64,000 nucleotides of DNA from Pseudoxanthomonas sp. (GTDB taxonomy: Bacteria > Pseudomonadota > Gammaproteobacteria > Xanthomonadales > Xanthomonadaceae). Under the pieces are notes generated by a model, which saw only the letters and a program-made list of their open reading frames with translations, searched no databases and was not told where the DNA came from. Positions 24,689 through 33,733 of the stretch are shown here, in pieces (positions within the stretch are counted from its first letter, which is position 1; the number at the start of each line of letters is the position of its first letter). Where the stretch lies: NCBI RefSeq assembly GCF_035999195.1, contig NZ_DASYGY010000009.1:124001-188000 (forward strand), read 5' to 3'. The position numbers and the translations under genes were made by a program.

Positions 24689-25447
24689 CTAGCGGCCGGG
24701 ATAGCGCTCCCCAGTCCAGTACGCCCATTCCATAGGTACGACCCAGTCTACGAACAGCTTGGCTACTGAGGACTCCGGTGCCAGATGGTAGGGCTTGAAC
24801 ATGCCTTGCTGGGGCGAACTGGTCATCAGGTAGCGCAAGCGCTTCTTGACCTCTTGAAAGATGGCCTCGCGCACATGGGCGCTGTCGTGCACGCCAAGAC
24901 GCATTGCCACCGACGCGCCTTGGCGTACCGCCGCCCAGCAACAATAGCGCCACTGCGCGATCGGCAGACCCCGCGGTCCGGATTGAAACACGAACCCCAC
25001 ATCACGTGCCCAGCCTGGGTCGAAGTGATGTTTGAGCAATTGCTGCTCTAGAAACTGCTCGGTCTCCCAGAGTGCAAGTTCATCCCACAGCTCTAGTTTT
25101 GCGTCCGCCAGTTCTACATCGTGTGCCATATCACCGAGTTGGTCTTCCAGCACCGGGAGCAGGTGCCTGCGCTCGTGGGTAGACCAGGCGAAAGCCCATT
25201 GCAGATCTTCGATGGGCGTGACCTCGGCATCGGGTCGGATCTGCCATCGATCCGCTGGCCAGGGAACTTGGATCAGGGCCAAGTCTCGCAAGGCGTCCAG
25301 CACCAGCAAGGTGGAGCGGCGTGTGGGCGCCACCGGTATGCGTCGTAGCTGCGCGGCCAGCAGCGCGGCAAGGAAAAGGGTGCCACGAAGCCCCAACGCC
25401 TCGATGCTGGCGACCCCAGATGGCGTCATTGACGAGGTTCCGGGCAT
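24689..25447 (-). CDS. Unknown conserved protein, copy 2 of the Xre-linked module
   Basis: This 252-residue protein is a paralogue of the 7960-8724 product. The shared core reads AQWRYCCWAAVRQGAS (about residues 168-183), followed by VREAIFQEVKKRLRYL and the C-terminal WAYWTGERYPG. The middle is acidic and rich in Trp and Leu (WDELALWETEQFLEQQLL, about 120-137). There is no signal peptide or recognisable catalytic motif. An in-frame ATG at 25429 (MTP, conserved with copy 1) is an alternative start. It is divergent from an Xre gene across the operator at 25523. The core similarity is high but the rest has drifted, so the duplication is old or the copies came separately. Confidence 0.65.
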   Translation of the reverse strand: MPGTSSMTPSGVASIEALGLRGTLFLAALLAAQLRRIPVAPTRRSTLLVLDALRDLALIQVPWPADRWQIRPDAEVTPIEDLQWAFAWSTHERRHLLPVLEDQLGDMAHDVELADAKLELWDELALWETEQFLEQQLLKHHFDPGWARDVGFVFQSGPRGLPIAQWRYCCWAAVRQGASVAMRLGVHDSAHVREAIFQEVKKRLRYLMTSSPQQGMFKPYHLAPESSVAKLFVDWVVPMEWAYWTGERYPGR

Positions 25448-25520
25448 GCGGGTTCCGGGGGTGAGGGAGCGGCGTGGCTCCTGGCGATGGCAGCGCTACC
25501 GGGGTCGCCGGTTGCCTCAA

Positions 25521-25540
25521 AGCTAAGAATATCTTAGTAT
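25521..25540. promoter_or_regulatory. Operator of module copy 2
   Basis: CTAAG-AATAT-CTTAG (25523-25537) is followed by TAT, giving the same right half-site CTTAGTAT and the same 5-bp spacing as the operator at 8730. TAGTAT (25535-25540) can serve as -10 box for the Xre gene. The left arm has lost part of the symmetry (AAGCTAAG instead of ATACTAAG). Confidence 0.65.
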
Positions 25541-25567
25541 GCAAGGCAGGGTACATCCGCCATCCTT

Positions 25568-25918
25568 ATGGGGTCTCCATGGGGTGCGCGCGTGACTTTG
25601 TCAGTCGACTCAACACCGACCTTCGCTCGACGCCTCAAACAAGCCCGCCTGCACACGGGCTTGTCGCAGAAGGAGTTGGGCATCCGGGCCGGTCTGGATC
25701 CTCACGTGGCCAGCCCCCGAATCAACCAGTACGAGCGTGGCAAGCACGAGCCGAAGCTGGAGACCGCTGAGCGGTTGGCTCAAGCGTTGGGGATCCCCGC
25801 CGCGTTGCTGTACACCGATGATGATCTGCTGGCCAAGTTGCTCCTACGCTGGGGCTCGCTCAGCAAGCAGCAGAAGCGCGAGCTGGTGAAGCTGATCGAG
25901 AGCACATCCGAGAAGTAG
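25568..25918 (+). CDS. Xre-family transcriptional regulator, copy 2
   Basis: This 116-residue protein is a close paralogue of the 8789-9133 regulator. HTH region: FARRLKQARLHTGLSQKELG, then RINQYERGKHEPKLETAERL. The C-terminal tail DDLLAKLLLRWGSLSKQQKR differs from copy 1 by one residue over that stretch. A GTG at 25592 with a GGGG run before it is an alternative start. It is divergent from its partner gene at 24689. Because both regulators have near-identical recognition helices and tails, cross-regulation between the two modules is likely. Confidence 0.85.
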   Translation: MGSPWGARVTLSVDSTPTFARRLKQARLHTGLSQKELGIRAGLDPHVASPRINQYERGKHEPKLETAERLAQALGIPAALLYTDDDLLAKLLLRWGSLSKQQKRELVKLIESTSEK

Positions 25919-26029
25919 GCCGTACGGTCGCTCGCTTTATGGGCAGCACTTCGCTTCAACCCGGCCCTTTGGAGCGCCCCCGGATGGAACACCAGTGGGC
26001 GCGGCTAGCGCGACTAACGGGGCGCGGCA

Positions 26030-26054
26030 TCTCAGGCCTGCCTGAGATTTTGTT
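26030..26054 (+). terminator. Rho-independent terminator after Xre copy 2
   Basis: TCTCAGGC and GCCTGAGA form an 8-bp stem with a very short loop (CT), followed by TTTTGTT. It separates the module from the copper operon. Confidence 0.75.
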
Positions 26055-26094
26055 CACGACCGATACACGCGCGCCTTGTCTAAAGTGATTTACC

Positions 26095-26514
26095 ATGTCG
26101 CCCGTGTCAGCCTCCTCACTTCTACTGCGACTGATCCTGATCGCCATGCTCGTGCTTAACGGGGCGTGGTCGGCGTTTGCGTCGGTCAGTATGAATCCGG
26201 TGATGGAAGAGCAGGCCAGCGAAGTCGCTGCCGCGGTGCAAGTCGACGAAGACTGCGTCGCCCATCACAGTGCTGAGCATCATCCCGATGCCACATCGAT
26301 TGAAAAGGCTGGCACTGGGCACGGCGATCATGCCGGCCCCGACTGTTGCAAGTCGTCTGCGTGCCGGTGCGCCTGCGTGCACGCGTGCGCGAGCGCATTG
26401 CCTGCGCGCCTGCATGTTTCGGTACAACTGGCCTTGGGCCTGGATGTCATGCCGCTGCCCTTGGGGCATCCGGCGCCTGCCTTGCGTCATCTGATCCGAC
26501 CACCGATCGGCTAA
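26095..26514 (+). CDS. copL: CopL, copper-binding leader/regulatory protein
   Basis: This 139-residue protein has a hydrophobic N-terminus (LLLRLILIAMLVLNGAWSAFA), a His-rich middle (DEDCVAHHSAEHHPDA, about residues 51-66) and a Cys cluster (CCKSSACRCACVHACAS, about 83-99). It ends IRPPIG. This is the CopL family of Xanthomonas, encoded first in copLAB and needed for copper-induced expression of copA and copB. There is no clear ribosome site before the ATG. The copper control element itself is not evident in the 170 bp upstream. It is followed by copA after 113 bp. Confidence 0.88.
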   Translation: MSPVSASSLLLRLILIAMLVLNGAWSAFASVSMNPVMEEQASEVAAAVQVDEDCVAHHSAEHHPDATSIEKAGTGHGDHAGPDCCKSSACRCACVHACASALPARLHVSVQLALGLDVMPLPLGHPAPALRHLIRPPIG

Positions 26515-26627
26515 GCGTCCCTAGGCGCCGCAATGGCGCCGTTGGTGTGGCTTGCATGCCTGTATAGGCCAGCCACCCGCTCTGTACCACCGCCTGCCGG
26601 TGGCAACACGACGCTTGGAGCATTTAC

Positions 26628-28496
26628 ATGTCGCATGATGATTTTCGTGGTCCACATGGTGGACCGCTGCTGCCTTCGCGGCGGCGATTTGTCCAAGGCT
26701 TGGCCTTGGGAGGCGCAGTCGCAGGATTGGGGTTCTGGCCCAAAGCCAGTTGGGCGCTCAAGGGCCCCGGACAAGCCAACGTATTGTCGGGCACCGAGTT
26801 TGACCTGACCATCGGCGAGACGCCGATGAACTTCACCGGCAAGACCCGCACCGCGATCACGGTCAACGGGTCCGTTCCGGCGCCGTTGCTGCGGTGGCGG
26901 GAAGGCACCACGGTCAACCTGCGTGTCTCCAATGCATTGCCGGCCAACTCCCTCCATGGCACGGATACTTCCATCCATTGGCACGGCATCATTCTGCCGG
27001 CCAACATGGACGGCGTGCCGGGCCTGAGCTTTGACGGCATCGGACGTGGTGAGACCTACCACTATAGGTTCACCCTGCATCAGGGCGGAACCTACTGGTA
27101 CCACAGCCACTCAGGTTTCCAGGAACAAGCTGGGCTTTATGGACCGATCGTGATCGATCCACTGGAGCCAGAGCCTTTCAGCTTCGATCGCGACTACGTC
27201 GTGATGCTGAGCGATTGGACAGACCTGGACCCGACGGCCCTGTTCGATCGTTTGAAGAAGATGCCGGGCCATGACAACTACTACAAGCGCACGGTCGGCG
27301 ATTTCGCGCGCGATGTGAAGCGCAATGGTCTGTCGGCCACGTTGGAAGATCGCAAGATGTGGGGCGTGATGCGAATGACGCCCACGGATCTGTCCGACGT
27401 CAACGCCAACACCTACACCTACCTGATGAACGGCACGACCTCTCTGGGCAACTGGACCGGGTTGTTCCGCAGTGGCGAGAAGGTGCGTCTGCGTTTCATC
27501 AATGGCTCTGCCATGACGTACTTCGATGTGCGTATTCCGGGGTTGAAGATGACCGTGGTCGCGGCGGATGGCTTGTACGTCCATCCGGTTTCGGTCGACG
27601 AGTTCCGCATTGCAGTAGCAGAAACCTTCGATGTGATCGTGGAGCCCTCCGGGCAGGACGCATTCACCATCTTTGCCCAGGACTCCGGTCGCACCGGCTA
27701 CGTCAGCGGCACGCTCGCCGTGCGCGAAGGACTACGCGCGCCTCTTCCGTCTGTGGATCCCCGGCCGCTGCTGACGATGGCAGACATGGGCATGGATCAT
27801 GGATCGATGGATATGTCTGGCGGCAGCAAGGGCATGGAAGGCGGCTGTGGTGCAGCCATGGGCATGCCCGGCATGACCCCACCTGCCAGCGGCAATGAGG
27901 CCTCGGCCCATGCGGGTCACGCGATGCCTGCCGCCGGCGATGGTGCCATGGCCGGCATGCAGCATGGGGGCATGCAATCACACCCTGCCAGCGAGACCAA
28001 CAATCCGCTGTTGGACAACCAAGCCATGAGCGTGACTTCGCGCTTGGACGATCCGGGCAATGGCCTGCGCGATAACGGCCGTCATGTACTGACGTATTCC
28101 ATGCTCAAGAGCACCTTTGAAGACCCTGACGGACGCGACCCCGGTCGCGAGATCGAGCTGCATCTGACCGGACACATGGAGAAATTCTCCTGGGGTTTCA
28201 ATGGTCAGAAGTTTTCCGATGTCGAGCCGCTACGGCTGAACTACGGCGAGCGCATGCGCATCGTATTGGTCAACGACACGATGATGACCCACCCGATCCA
28301 TTTGCACGGCATGTGGAGCGATGTGGAAGACGATAGCGGCAACTTCATGGTGCGCAAGCACACGGTGGACATGCCGCCAGGCAGCCGACGTACGTATCGC
28401 GTGCGTGCCGATGCGTTGGGCAGCTGGGCGTTCCATTGCCACCTGCTCTATCACATGGAAGCCGGAATGATGCGCACGGTGAGGGTCGACGAATGA
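26628..28496 (+). CDS. copA: CopA multicopper oxidase, periplasmic copper resistance
   Basis: This 622-residue protein has a Tat signal (SRRRFVQGLALGGAVAG) and the three cupredoxin domains of copper-resistance oxidases. Copper ligands are visible in SIHWHGIILP, YWYHSHSGFQEQ, HPIHLHGMW and the C-terminal HCHLLYHMEAGMM. A Met-rich loop (about residues 385-455, with repeats such as MGMDHGSMDMSGG and MAGMQHGGMQ) probably binds several Cu(I) ions. It oxidises and sequesters copper in the periplasm. A GGAG site precedes the ATG. The stop overlaps the copB start (ATGA). Length and order match Xanthomonas copA. Confidence 0.93.
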   Translation: MSHDDFRGPHGGPLLPSRRRFVQGLALGGAVAGLGFWPKASWALKGPGQANVLSGTEFDLTIGETPMNFTGKTRTAITVNGSVPAPLLRWREGTTVNLRVSNALPANSLHGTDTSIHWHGIILPANMDGVPGLSFDGIGRGETYHYRFTLHQGGTYWYHSHSGFQEQAGLYGPIVIDPLEPEPFSFDRDYVVMLSDWTDLDPTALFDRLKKMPGHDNYYKRTVGDFARDVKRNGLSATLEDRKMWGVMRMTPTDLSDVNANTYTYLMNGTTSLGNWTGLFRSGEKVRLRFINGSAMTYFDVRIPGLKMTVVAADGLYVHPVSVDEFRIAVAETFDVIVEPSGQDAFTIFAQDSGRTGYVSGTLAVREGLRAPLPSVDPRPLLTMADMGMDHGSMDMSGGSKGMEGGCGAAMGMPGMTPPASGNEASAHAGHAMPAAGDGAMAGMQHGGMQSHPASETNNPLLDNQAMSVTSRLDDPGNGLRDNGRHVLTYSMLKSTFEDPDGRDPGREIELHLTGHMEKFSWGFNGQKFSDVEPLRLNYGERMRIVLVNDTMMTHPIHLHGMWSDVEDDSGNFMVRKHTVDMPPGSRRTYRVRADALGSWAFHCHLLYHMEAGMMRTVRVDE

Positions 28497-29764
28497 ACAT
28501 CAATAGACGCAATACCACCCTGACTGCGCTGACCCTGGCTATCTCGCTGGCCCTGGCCAATGCGGCCAGCGCCCAATCCATGCAGCACGGCTCCATGCCG
28601 ATGGAGCAGGGCGCGCAGACCCAGGCTCAGGATCACTCTGCACATCAGGCGCCGACATCAAAGCCTGCGCCAGCCCCCAAACCTACAACACCGGCCAAGA
28701 CCAGCGAAGCGACTATCGATCATGCGGCGATGGGCCATGCCGCGCCGCCGGCTCAAGCAGCCGAGCCTGCCATGCAGGGCATGGACCACTCGCAGATGGG
28801 GCACAGCTCGCCCGCGAGTACACCTGCAGCGCCCAAAGCGCAGACGCAGCCGATGCAGGGCATGGATCACAGTCAGATGGCACAGCCCGCTGCGTCCGAC
28901 GCCTCCAGCACGTCCACGCCTGCGATGCAGGGGATGGACCATTCGCAGATGGGCCACGGTTCGCCCGCATCCGCTACGCCAGAAGCTGGCATGCAATCGA
29001 TGGAGGGCATGGACCACAGTCAGATGGGACATGGGCCTGTCGCACCAACGCAGCCGCGCACCCCGATTCCTGCGGTGACCGAGGCTGATCGTCAGGCGGC
29101 CATCGCGCCCGCACACGCGCATCCGGTGCATGACAATTCGATCAAGAGCTACGTACTGCTCAATCGCCTGGAAGCCTGGGATGCCGATCCGGGCACCGGG
29201 CTGGGTTGGGAGGGTCAGGGTTGGATCGGTACGGACCTCAATCGCGTCTGGTTCCGCAGTGAAGGCGAACGCACAGATGGTCAGACCGAGTCGGCTGATC
29301 TGGAAGTGCTCTACGGCCGCAGTATCTCCACGTGGTGGGATGTGGTGGCCGGTGTGCGCCATGACTTCAAGCCGGGGGCTTCGCAGAACTTCGCCGCTAT
29401 CGGCGTACAGGGCTTGGCACCGATGAAGTTCGAAGTATCCGCCACAGCCTATCTCGGCGAAGGCGGCCAGACTGCTGCCAATGTCGAGGCCGAGTACGAA
29501 CTGCTGCTGACCAATCGGCTGATCCTGCAGCCGCTGGTGGAGGTCACGGCGTATGGCAAGAACGATCCATTGCGCGGAATAGGTTCGGGTCTGAGTACCG
29601 CTGAGGCGGGCCTGCGACTTCGTTATGAGTTCACCCGAAAGTTCGCTCCCTACATCGGCGTGGTGTACGAGCGTGCGTTTGGCAATACCGCAGACATGCG
29701 ACGCGAGCATGGCGAGTCTTTTGAAGACACGCGCTTGGTCATCGGCCTTCGTACCTGGTTCTAA
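28493..29764 (+). CDS. copB: CopB outer-membrane copper resistance protein
   Basis: This 423-residue protein has a signal peptide (LTLAISLALANAASAQS). A low-complexity metal-binding region (residues 25-185) contains four near-repeats of MQGMDHSQMGH spaced by Ser/Ala/Pro linkers. The C-terminal half (RLEAWDADPGTGLGWEGQGW onwards, ending VIGLRTWF) is the CopB beta-barrel (PF05275), ending in the Trp-Phe expected of outer-membrane proteins. It is thought to bind or expel copper at the outer membrane. The start overlaps the copA stop. The number of Met/His repeats often differs between strains. Confidence 0.92.
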   Translation: MNINRRNTTLTALTLAISLALANAASAQSMQHGSMPMEQGAQTQAQDHSAHQAPTSKPAPAPKPTTPAKTSEATIDHAAMGHAAPPAQAAEPAMQGMDHSQMGHSSPASTPAAPKAQTQPMQGMDHSQMAQPAASDASSTSTPAMQGMDHSQMGHGSPASATPEAGMQSMEGMDHSQMGHGPVAPTQPRTPIPAVTEADRQAAIAPAHAHPVHDNSIKSYVLLNRLEAWDADPGTGLGWEGQGWIGTDLNRVWFRSEGERTDGQTESADLEVLYGRSISTWWDVVAGVRHDFKPGASQNFAAIGVQGLAPMKFEVSATAYLGEGGQTAANVEAEYELLLTNRLILQPLVEVTAYGKNDPLRGIGSGLSTAEAGLRLRYEFTRKFAPYIGVVYERAFGNTADMRREHGESFEDTRLVIGLRTWF

Positions 29765-29776
29765 GGGGAACTGACA

Positions 29777-30625
29777 ATGAAATCCAACAAAAGGATGTGG
29801 GTATGGCTCGGTGCCGGCGTGGGATTGGTTGCGGTCGCGGCAACTGCCGCGGTCTCTCTGGGCGTGTACAACGTGGCCGCTGATGATCCGCATAGTCGCC
29901 CGGTGTATGCGCTACTTGAAACGGCGCGTGAGCGTTCCATTGAGGTGCGCGCCGCCAAGCTTCAGGTACCCACGAACCTGGATGATCCTGAGCGTATCCG
30001 CCAGGGTGCGGGCAACTACAACGCTATGTGTGTGACCTGTCATCTTTCGCCAGATGCGGCGGCCACCGAGATGAGCAAGGGTCTGTACCCCGCGCCACCA
30101 AACCTAAGCAAGCACCCGGTGGGTCCAGCTGAGGCGTTCTGGGTGATCAAGCACGGCATCAAGGCCAGCGGCATGCCTGCGTGGGGCGGCAGCATGGACG
30201 ATGAGTTCATCTGGAACATGTCGGCCTTCCTGCAGAAGCTGCCCAAGCTGGACAAGGCCGGCTACCAGGCGTTGGTAGCCAGCAGTGATGGCCATTCACA
30301 CGGTGGCGGTGAGACCGGCGGGCACTCGCATGGCGAGGAAGCGGGTGCAGATCACCATGGCGGCGGTGATAGCGAAGAGATGGGTGATGGCCATGGCCAT
30401 GGCCAGGGGCATGAAGCAGGTGGCATGGGCATGGACATGAGCAAGCCTAAGGAAGGCACCACGCATGTGCATGCCGACGGCAAGACGCACGTGCATGCGG
30501 CCGAGCCGGCAAAGCAACCTGCGCAGGCCAAGTCCGAGGGCGAGCACGATCAGCACGGCTCCATGCCAGCCAAACCAGCCGAGCCAGCTCCCAAGGCCGA
30601 TGACGGCCACGATCACCAGCATTGA
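29777..30625 (+). CDS. Membrane-anchored cytochrome c with His-rich tail
   Basis: This 282-residue protein has an N-terminal anchor (VWLGAGVGLVAVAATAAVSL) and a single c-type haem site, CVTCH (about residues 78-82). A Met ligand is likely in KASGMPAWGGSM. From about residue 170 it turns into a His-rich tail (HSHGGGETGGHSHGEE, GDGHGHGQGHEAGG and THVHADGKTHVHA), well suited to bind copper or zinc. Cytochromes of this type often sit next to copAB and may pass electrons from or to copper. It starts 12 bp after copB and ends before a strong hairpin. Confidence 0.85.
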   Translation: MKSNKRMWVWLGAGVGLVAVAATAAVSLGVYNVAADDPHSRPVYALLETARERSIEVRAAKLQVPTNLDDPERIRQGAGNYNAMCVTCHLSPDAAATEMSKGLYPAPPNLSKHPVGPAEAFWVIKHGIKASGMPAWGGSMDDEFIWNMSAFLQKLPKLDKAGYQALVASSDGHSHGGGETGGHSHGEEAGADHHGGGDSEEMGDGHGHGQGHEAGGMGMDMSKPKEGTTHVHADGKTHVHAAEPAKQPAQAKSEGEHDQHGSMPAKPAEPAPKADDGHDHQH

Positions 30626-30653
30626 TCCCTTCATGGAGCTGCCCCGGCTCCAC

Positions 30654-30677
30654 GCCCGAGCGCCTCGGCGCTCGGGC
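30654..30677 (+). terminator. Hairpin after the cytochrome gene
   Basis: GCCCGAGCGCC and GGCGCTCGGGC are perfectly complementary across a TC centre, followed by ATCTCTT. It may partly separate copLAB-cytochrome from the downstream copper genes. Confidence 0.65.
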
Positions 30678-30692
30678 ATCTCTTAAGGAAGC

Positions 30693-31238
30693 ATGATGAA
30701 CACTTCACGCAGCTGTCTCTTTCTGCTGGCCACGGCCTTGTCGCTGACCGCATGCGCGCGCCCCGAATCGGCTGTCAATTCAGAGGCGGCATCGGACGCC
30801 CAATCTCCGACATCGGCGGCTGCGCAGCAGGTCACTCAACCGCAGCGTCCGTTGCCGTTGGTCAAAGTACATAAGAGTGCGACCTGCGGTTGCTGCCAAC
30901 TGTGGGTGGAGCATCTGGAGAAAGCAGGTTTTACGGTTGAGGTGCACAACAGCGAAGACCTCAACCCCATCAAGGCGCGCTTGGGCGTGCCCTATGGACG
31001 CGGCTCGTGCCATACCGCCGAGATCGATGGCTACATCGTCGAAGGTCATGTGCCGGTGCAGGACATCCTGCGCCTGCTGCGTGAGCGCCCGGTAGGCCGC
31101 GGATTAGTGCTACCGGGGATGCCTGCCGGTTCTCCTGGCATGGAGATGCCCGACGGACGTGTTCAACCCTATACGGTGGAATTTGTACTGCCCGATGGCA
31201 CCACGCAGCCTTACGTCCTGCACGGTCAACGCAGCTGA
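30693..31238 (+). CDS. DUF411 (CopG-like) periplasmic metal-binding protein
   Basis: This 181-residue lipoprotein-like protein (FLLATALSLTACARPES; likely lipidated Cys near residue 21) has the DUF411 core: VHKSATCGCCQLWVEHL (about residues 57-73), a thioredoxin-like CxCC site, and GSCHTAEIDGYIVEGHVP. DUF411/CopG proteins of copper operons bind Cu through the CxCC cluster and help oxidise Cu(I). An unusual C-terminal extension (about 140-181, MEMPDGRVQPYTVEFVLPDG) follows the domain. The neighbours are copper genes on both sides. Confidence 0.85.
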   Translation: MMNTSRSCLFLLATALSLTACARPESAVNSEAASDAQSPTSAAAQQVTQPQRPLPLVKVHKSATCGCCQLWVEHLEKAGFTVEVHNSEDLNPIKARLGVPYGRGSCHTAEIDGYIVEGHVPVQDILRLLRERPVGRGLVLPGMPAGSPGMEMPDGRVQPYTVEFVLPDGTTQPYVLHGQRS

Positions 31239-31278
31239 CAGTTTGCTCGCGATCCCTTCTTCCAGCCCAGAGTGATCC

Positions 31279-33705
31279 ATGTCCCCTCATTCCCACGATG
31301 AAGCCGGCAAGGCGATGCCGCAGGGTGCCAGCGATGGTCCAGACTCGGTTCGTGATCCGGTATGCGGTATGCAGGTCTCCGCGGCTAGAACGCCGTACCA
31401 CGCTCTGCATGGCGGAACGAAGTATCACTTCTGCTCAGCCAAATGCCGAGAGCGGTTCATCACCAATCCCGACCGGTATACGGACGATGCTCCCCAGCAA
31501 GTCGAAGTGACCGCCCCAGCCGCGGTGGCCCCACCCAGCGATACCCACGCCACGGTCTATACCTGCCCGATGCACCCGCAGATTCGTCAGTCAGGTCCCG
31601 GCACCTGTCCGATCTGCGGCATGGCGCTGGAGCCGGAGATGCCCTCGCTGGAGGAGGACGAAAACCCGGAGCTGCGCGATTTCGCCCGACGCTTCTGGTG
31701 GACATTGCCTTTGACGTTGATCGTCCTGGTCCTGGCCATGCTGGGACATCGTCTGCCCGGCTTGTCCACGCAGGCGCGCACTTGGATTGAGCTCGTGCTG
31801 AGCGCCCCGGTGGTGCTCTGGGCGGGGTGGCCTTTCTTTGAGCGCTGCCTACAGTCCATCGGCAATCGCAGCCCCAACATGTGGACGCTGATCGGCATCG
31901 GCGTGGCCGCTGCGTTTGGCTACAGCGTGGTGGCCACCCTGGCGCCGGGCCTGTTTCCGGACTCTTTCCGCGAGCATGGACGGGTAGGGGTCTACTTCGA
32001 GGCGGCGGCGGTCATCGTCTCGCTCACGCTGCTCGGCCAGCTGCTGGAACTGCGGGCGCGCTCCAAAACCTCCGCGGCCATCAAGTCCCTGCTGGGGTTG
32101 GCGCCCAAGACGGCTCGCCGCGTCAAACCCGATGGGGGCGAAGAGGACGTTGCGTTGGATCACGTGCACGTGGGTGATCTACTTCGCGTACGACCGGGCG
32201 AGAAGGTGCCGGTCGATGGGGAAGTCATCGAAGGTCGCACCAGTGTCGATGAGTCGATGCTGACCGGTGAACCCATTCCGGTGGAGAAGACTGTCGGTGA
32301 TCACGTCATAGGCGCCACGCTCAACGGGACGGGCGCCCTGGTCATCCGGGCGGACAAAGTCGGATCCGGGACAGTACTGGCGCAGATTGTGCAGTTGGTG
32401 GCCCAAGCCCAGCGCTCTCGCGCGCCGATGCAGCGTATGGCGGACAAGGTGGCGTACTGGTTCGTCCTGGCCGTGCTGGCCACGGCGGTGCTCACGTTCT
32501 TCGGATGGGGCCTGTTTGGACCCGAACCGTCCTGGACCTTTGCCGTCCTCAACGCCGTATCCGTTCTGATCATTGCGTGCCCGTGTGCCTTGGGTTTGGC
32601 TACCCCCATGTCGATCATGGTCGCCACCGGCCGCGCTGCACAGGTTGGGGTCCTGTTCCGCGATGCTCAGGCGATCGAACAGCTACGTTTGATCGACACG
32701 TTGATTGTGGACAAGACCGGTACCTTGACCGAGGGGCGTCCAGCCTTTCGCGACACGCTCTCCTACGCCGGTTTCGACGCAGATCAGATCCTTCGTTTGG
32801 CCGGCAGTCTGGAGCAGGGCAGCGAGCACCCCTTGGCCGAGGCCATCGTGGCTGAAGCCCAGCGACGTGGCTTGAACCTGGTGGCTGCCCAGGATTTTGA
32901 TTCGCTCACCGGCCAAGGCGTCCGCGGGCGCGTGTCCGATCAGGATGTCGTGCTCGGCAACCAAAGCCTAATGGCGTCGGTTGGCGCCGATGTAGCCCCT
33001 TTGCAAAGCAGCGCCGAGCGTCTTCGTAAAGAAGGCGCTAGCGTGATGTTCCTGGCGGTCAATGGGCGGTTGGCCGGCGCAATTGCGGTGGCTGATCCCA
33101 TCAAAGCCACGACCTTGCCTGCCTTGAACCTGCTGCGTGCTGATGGCCTGCACGTGGTGATGGCCTCCGGTGACGCACAGGCGACGGCCGAGGCCGTGGG
33201 GCGCACGCTGGGCATCAACGATGTGCGTGGCGGCGTCAAACCTCAGGACAAGGCCGAACTGGTTCAGCAACTCAAAGCCCAAGGGCGTCGTGTAGCCATG
33301 GCCGGTGATGGCATCAACGATGCGCCGGCCCTGGCGGCGGCCGATGTGGGCATCGCGATGGGGACGGGTACGGATGTGGCCATGTCCAGCGCCCAGCTCA
33401 CCCTGGTCAAGGGTGATTTGAGGCGCATCGTGCAAGCCCGTGCCATCTCGTCTTCGACGGTGGCCAACATGAAGCAGAACCTGGGCTTTGCCTTCGTCTA
33501 CAACGCCATCGGCGTGCCTATCGCCGCCGGCCTGTTGTACCCCAGCTTCGGCCTTTTGCTCAGTCCGATGATGGCGGCCCTGGCCATGAGCCTGAGCTCG
33601 GTGTCGGTGGTCACCAATGCCTTGCGTTTGTCCGGCTCCACCGTTGTCGCCACCTCCCACCCTGACCGCGCCGATGAGCCTGCGCGCGGCCATTCTTGTC
33701 ACTGA
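31279..33705 (+). CDS. copF: CopF-type copper-exporting P1B ATPase
   Basis: This 808-residue P-type ATPase has an N-terminal YHS domain (RDPVCGMQVSAARTPYHAL and HFCSAKCRERF) and a heavy-metal-binding domain (YTCPMHPQIRQSGPGTCPIC). The core follows: TGE loop (MLTGEPIPVE), CPC motif (IIACPCALGLATPMS), phosphorylation site VDKTGTLTEG and hinge GDGINDAPAL. There is no classical GMTCxxC domain, unlike the ATPase at 59648. This matches the CopF subfamily next to copAB, which exports Cu(I) to the periplasm. It is transcribed with the copper genes 40 bp upstream. Confidence 0.92.
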   Translation: MSPHSHDEAGKAMPQGASDGPDSVRDPVCGMQVSAARTPYHALHGGTKYHFCSAKCRERFITNPDRYTDDAPQQVEVTAPAAVAPPSDTHATVYTCPMHPQIRQSGPGTCPICGMALEPEMPSLEEDENPELRDFARRFWWTLPLTLIVLVLAMLGHRLPGLSTQARTWIELVLSAPVVLWAGWPFFERCLQSIGNRSPNMWTLIGIGVAAAFGYSVVATLAPGLFPDSFREHGRVGVYFEAAAVIVSLTLLGQLLELRARSKTSAAIKSLLGLAPKTARRVKPDGGEEDVALDHVHVGDLLRVRPGEKVPVDGEVIEGRTSVDESMLTGEPIPVEKTVGDHVIGATLNGTGALVIRADKVGSGTVLAQIVQLVAQAQRSRAPMQRMADKVAYWFVLAVLATAVLTFFGWGLFGPEPSWTFAVLNAVSVLIIACPCALGLATPMSIMVATGRAAQVGVLFRDAQAIEQLRLIDTLIVDKTGTLTEGRPAFRDTLSYAGFDADQILRLAGSLEQGSEHPLAEAIVAEAQRRGLNLVAAQDFDSLTGQGVRGRVSDQDVVLGNQSLMASVGADVAPLQSSAERLRKEGASVMFLAVNGRLAGAIAVADPIKATTLPALNLLRADGLHVVMASGDAQATAEAVGRTLGINDVRGGVKPQDKAELVQQLKAQGRRVAMAGDGINDAPALAAADVGIAMGTGTDVAMSSAQLTLVKGDLRRIVQARAISSSTVANMKQNLGFAFVYNAIGVPIAAGLLYPSFGLLLSPMMAALAMSLSSVSVVTNALRLSGSTVVATSHPDRADEPARGHSCH

Positions 33706-33733
33706 TGGCTCATATCCCACAAGGAGTACTGCA

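Noticed and set aside
26511..27110. A 199-codon minus-strand frame at the start of the copper operon
   Set aside because: It is antisense to the clearly recognisable copA and covers its ribosome site; no family features.
28560..29080. Repeated DNA in the first third of copB considered as a tandem repeat element
   Set aside because: The repeats encode the Met/His metal-binding motif MQGMDHSQMGH of CopB and are explained by the protein.
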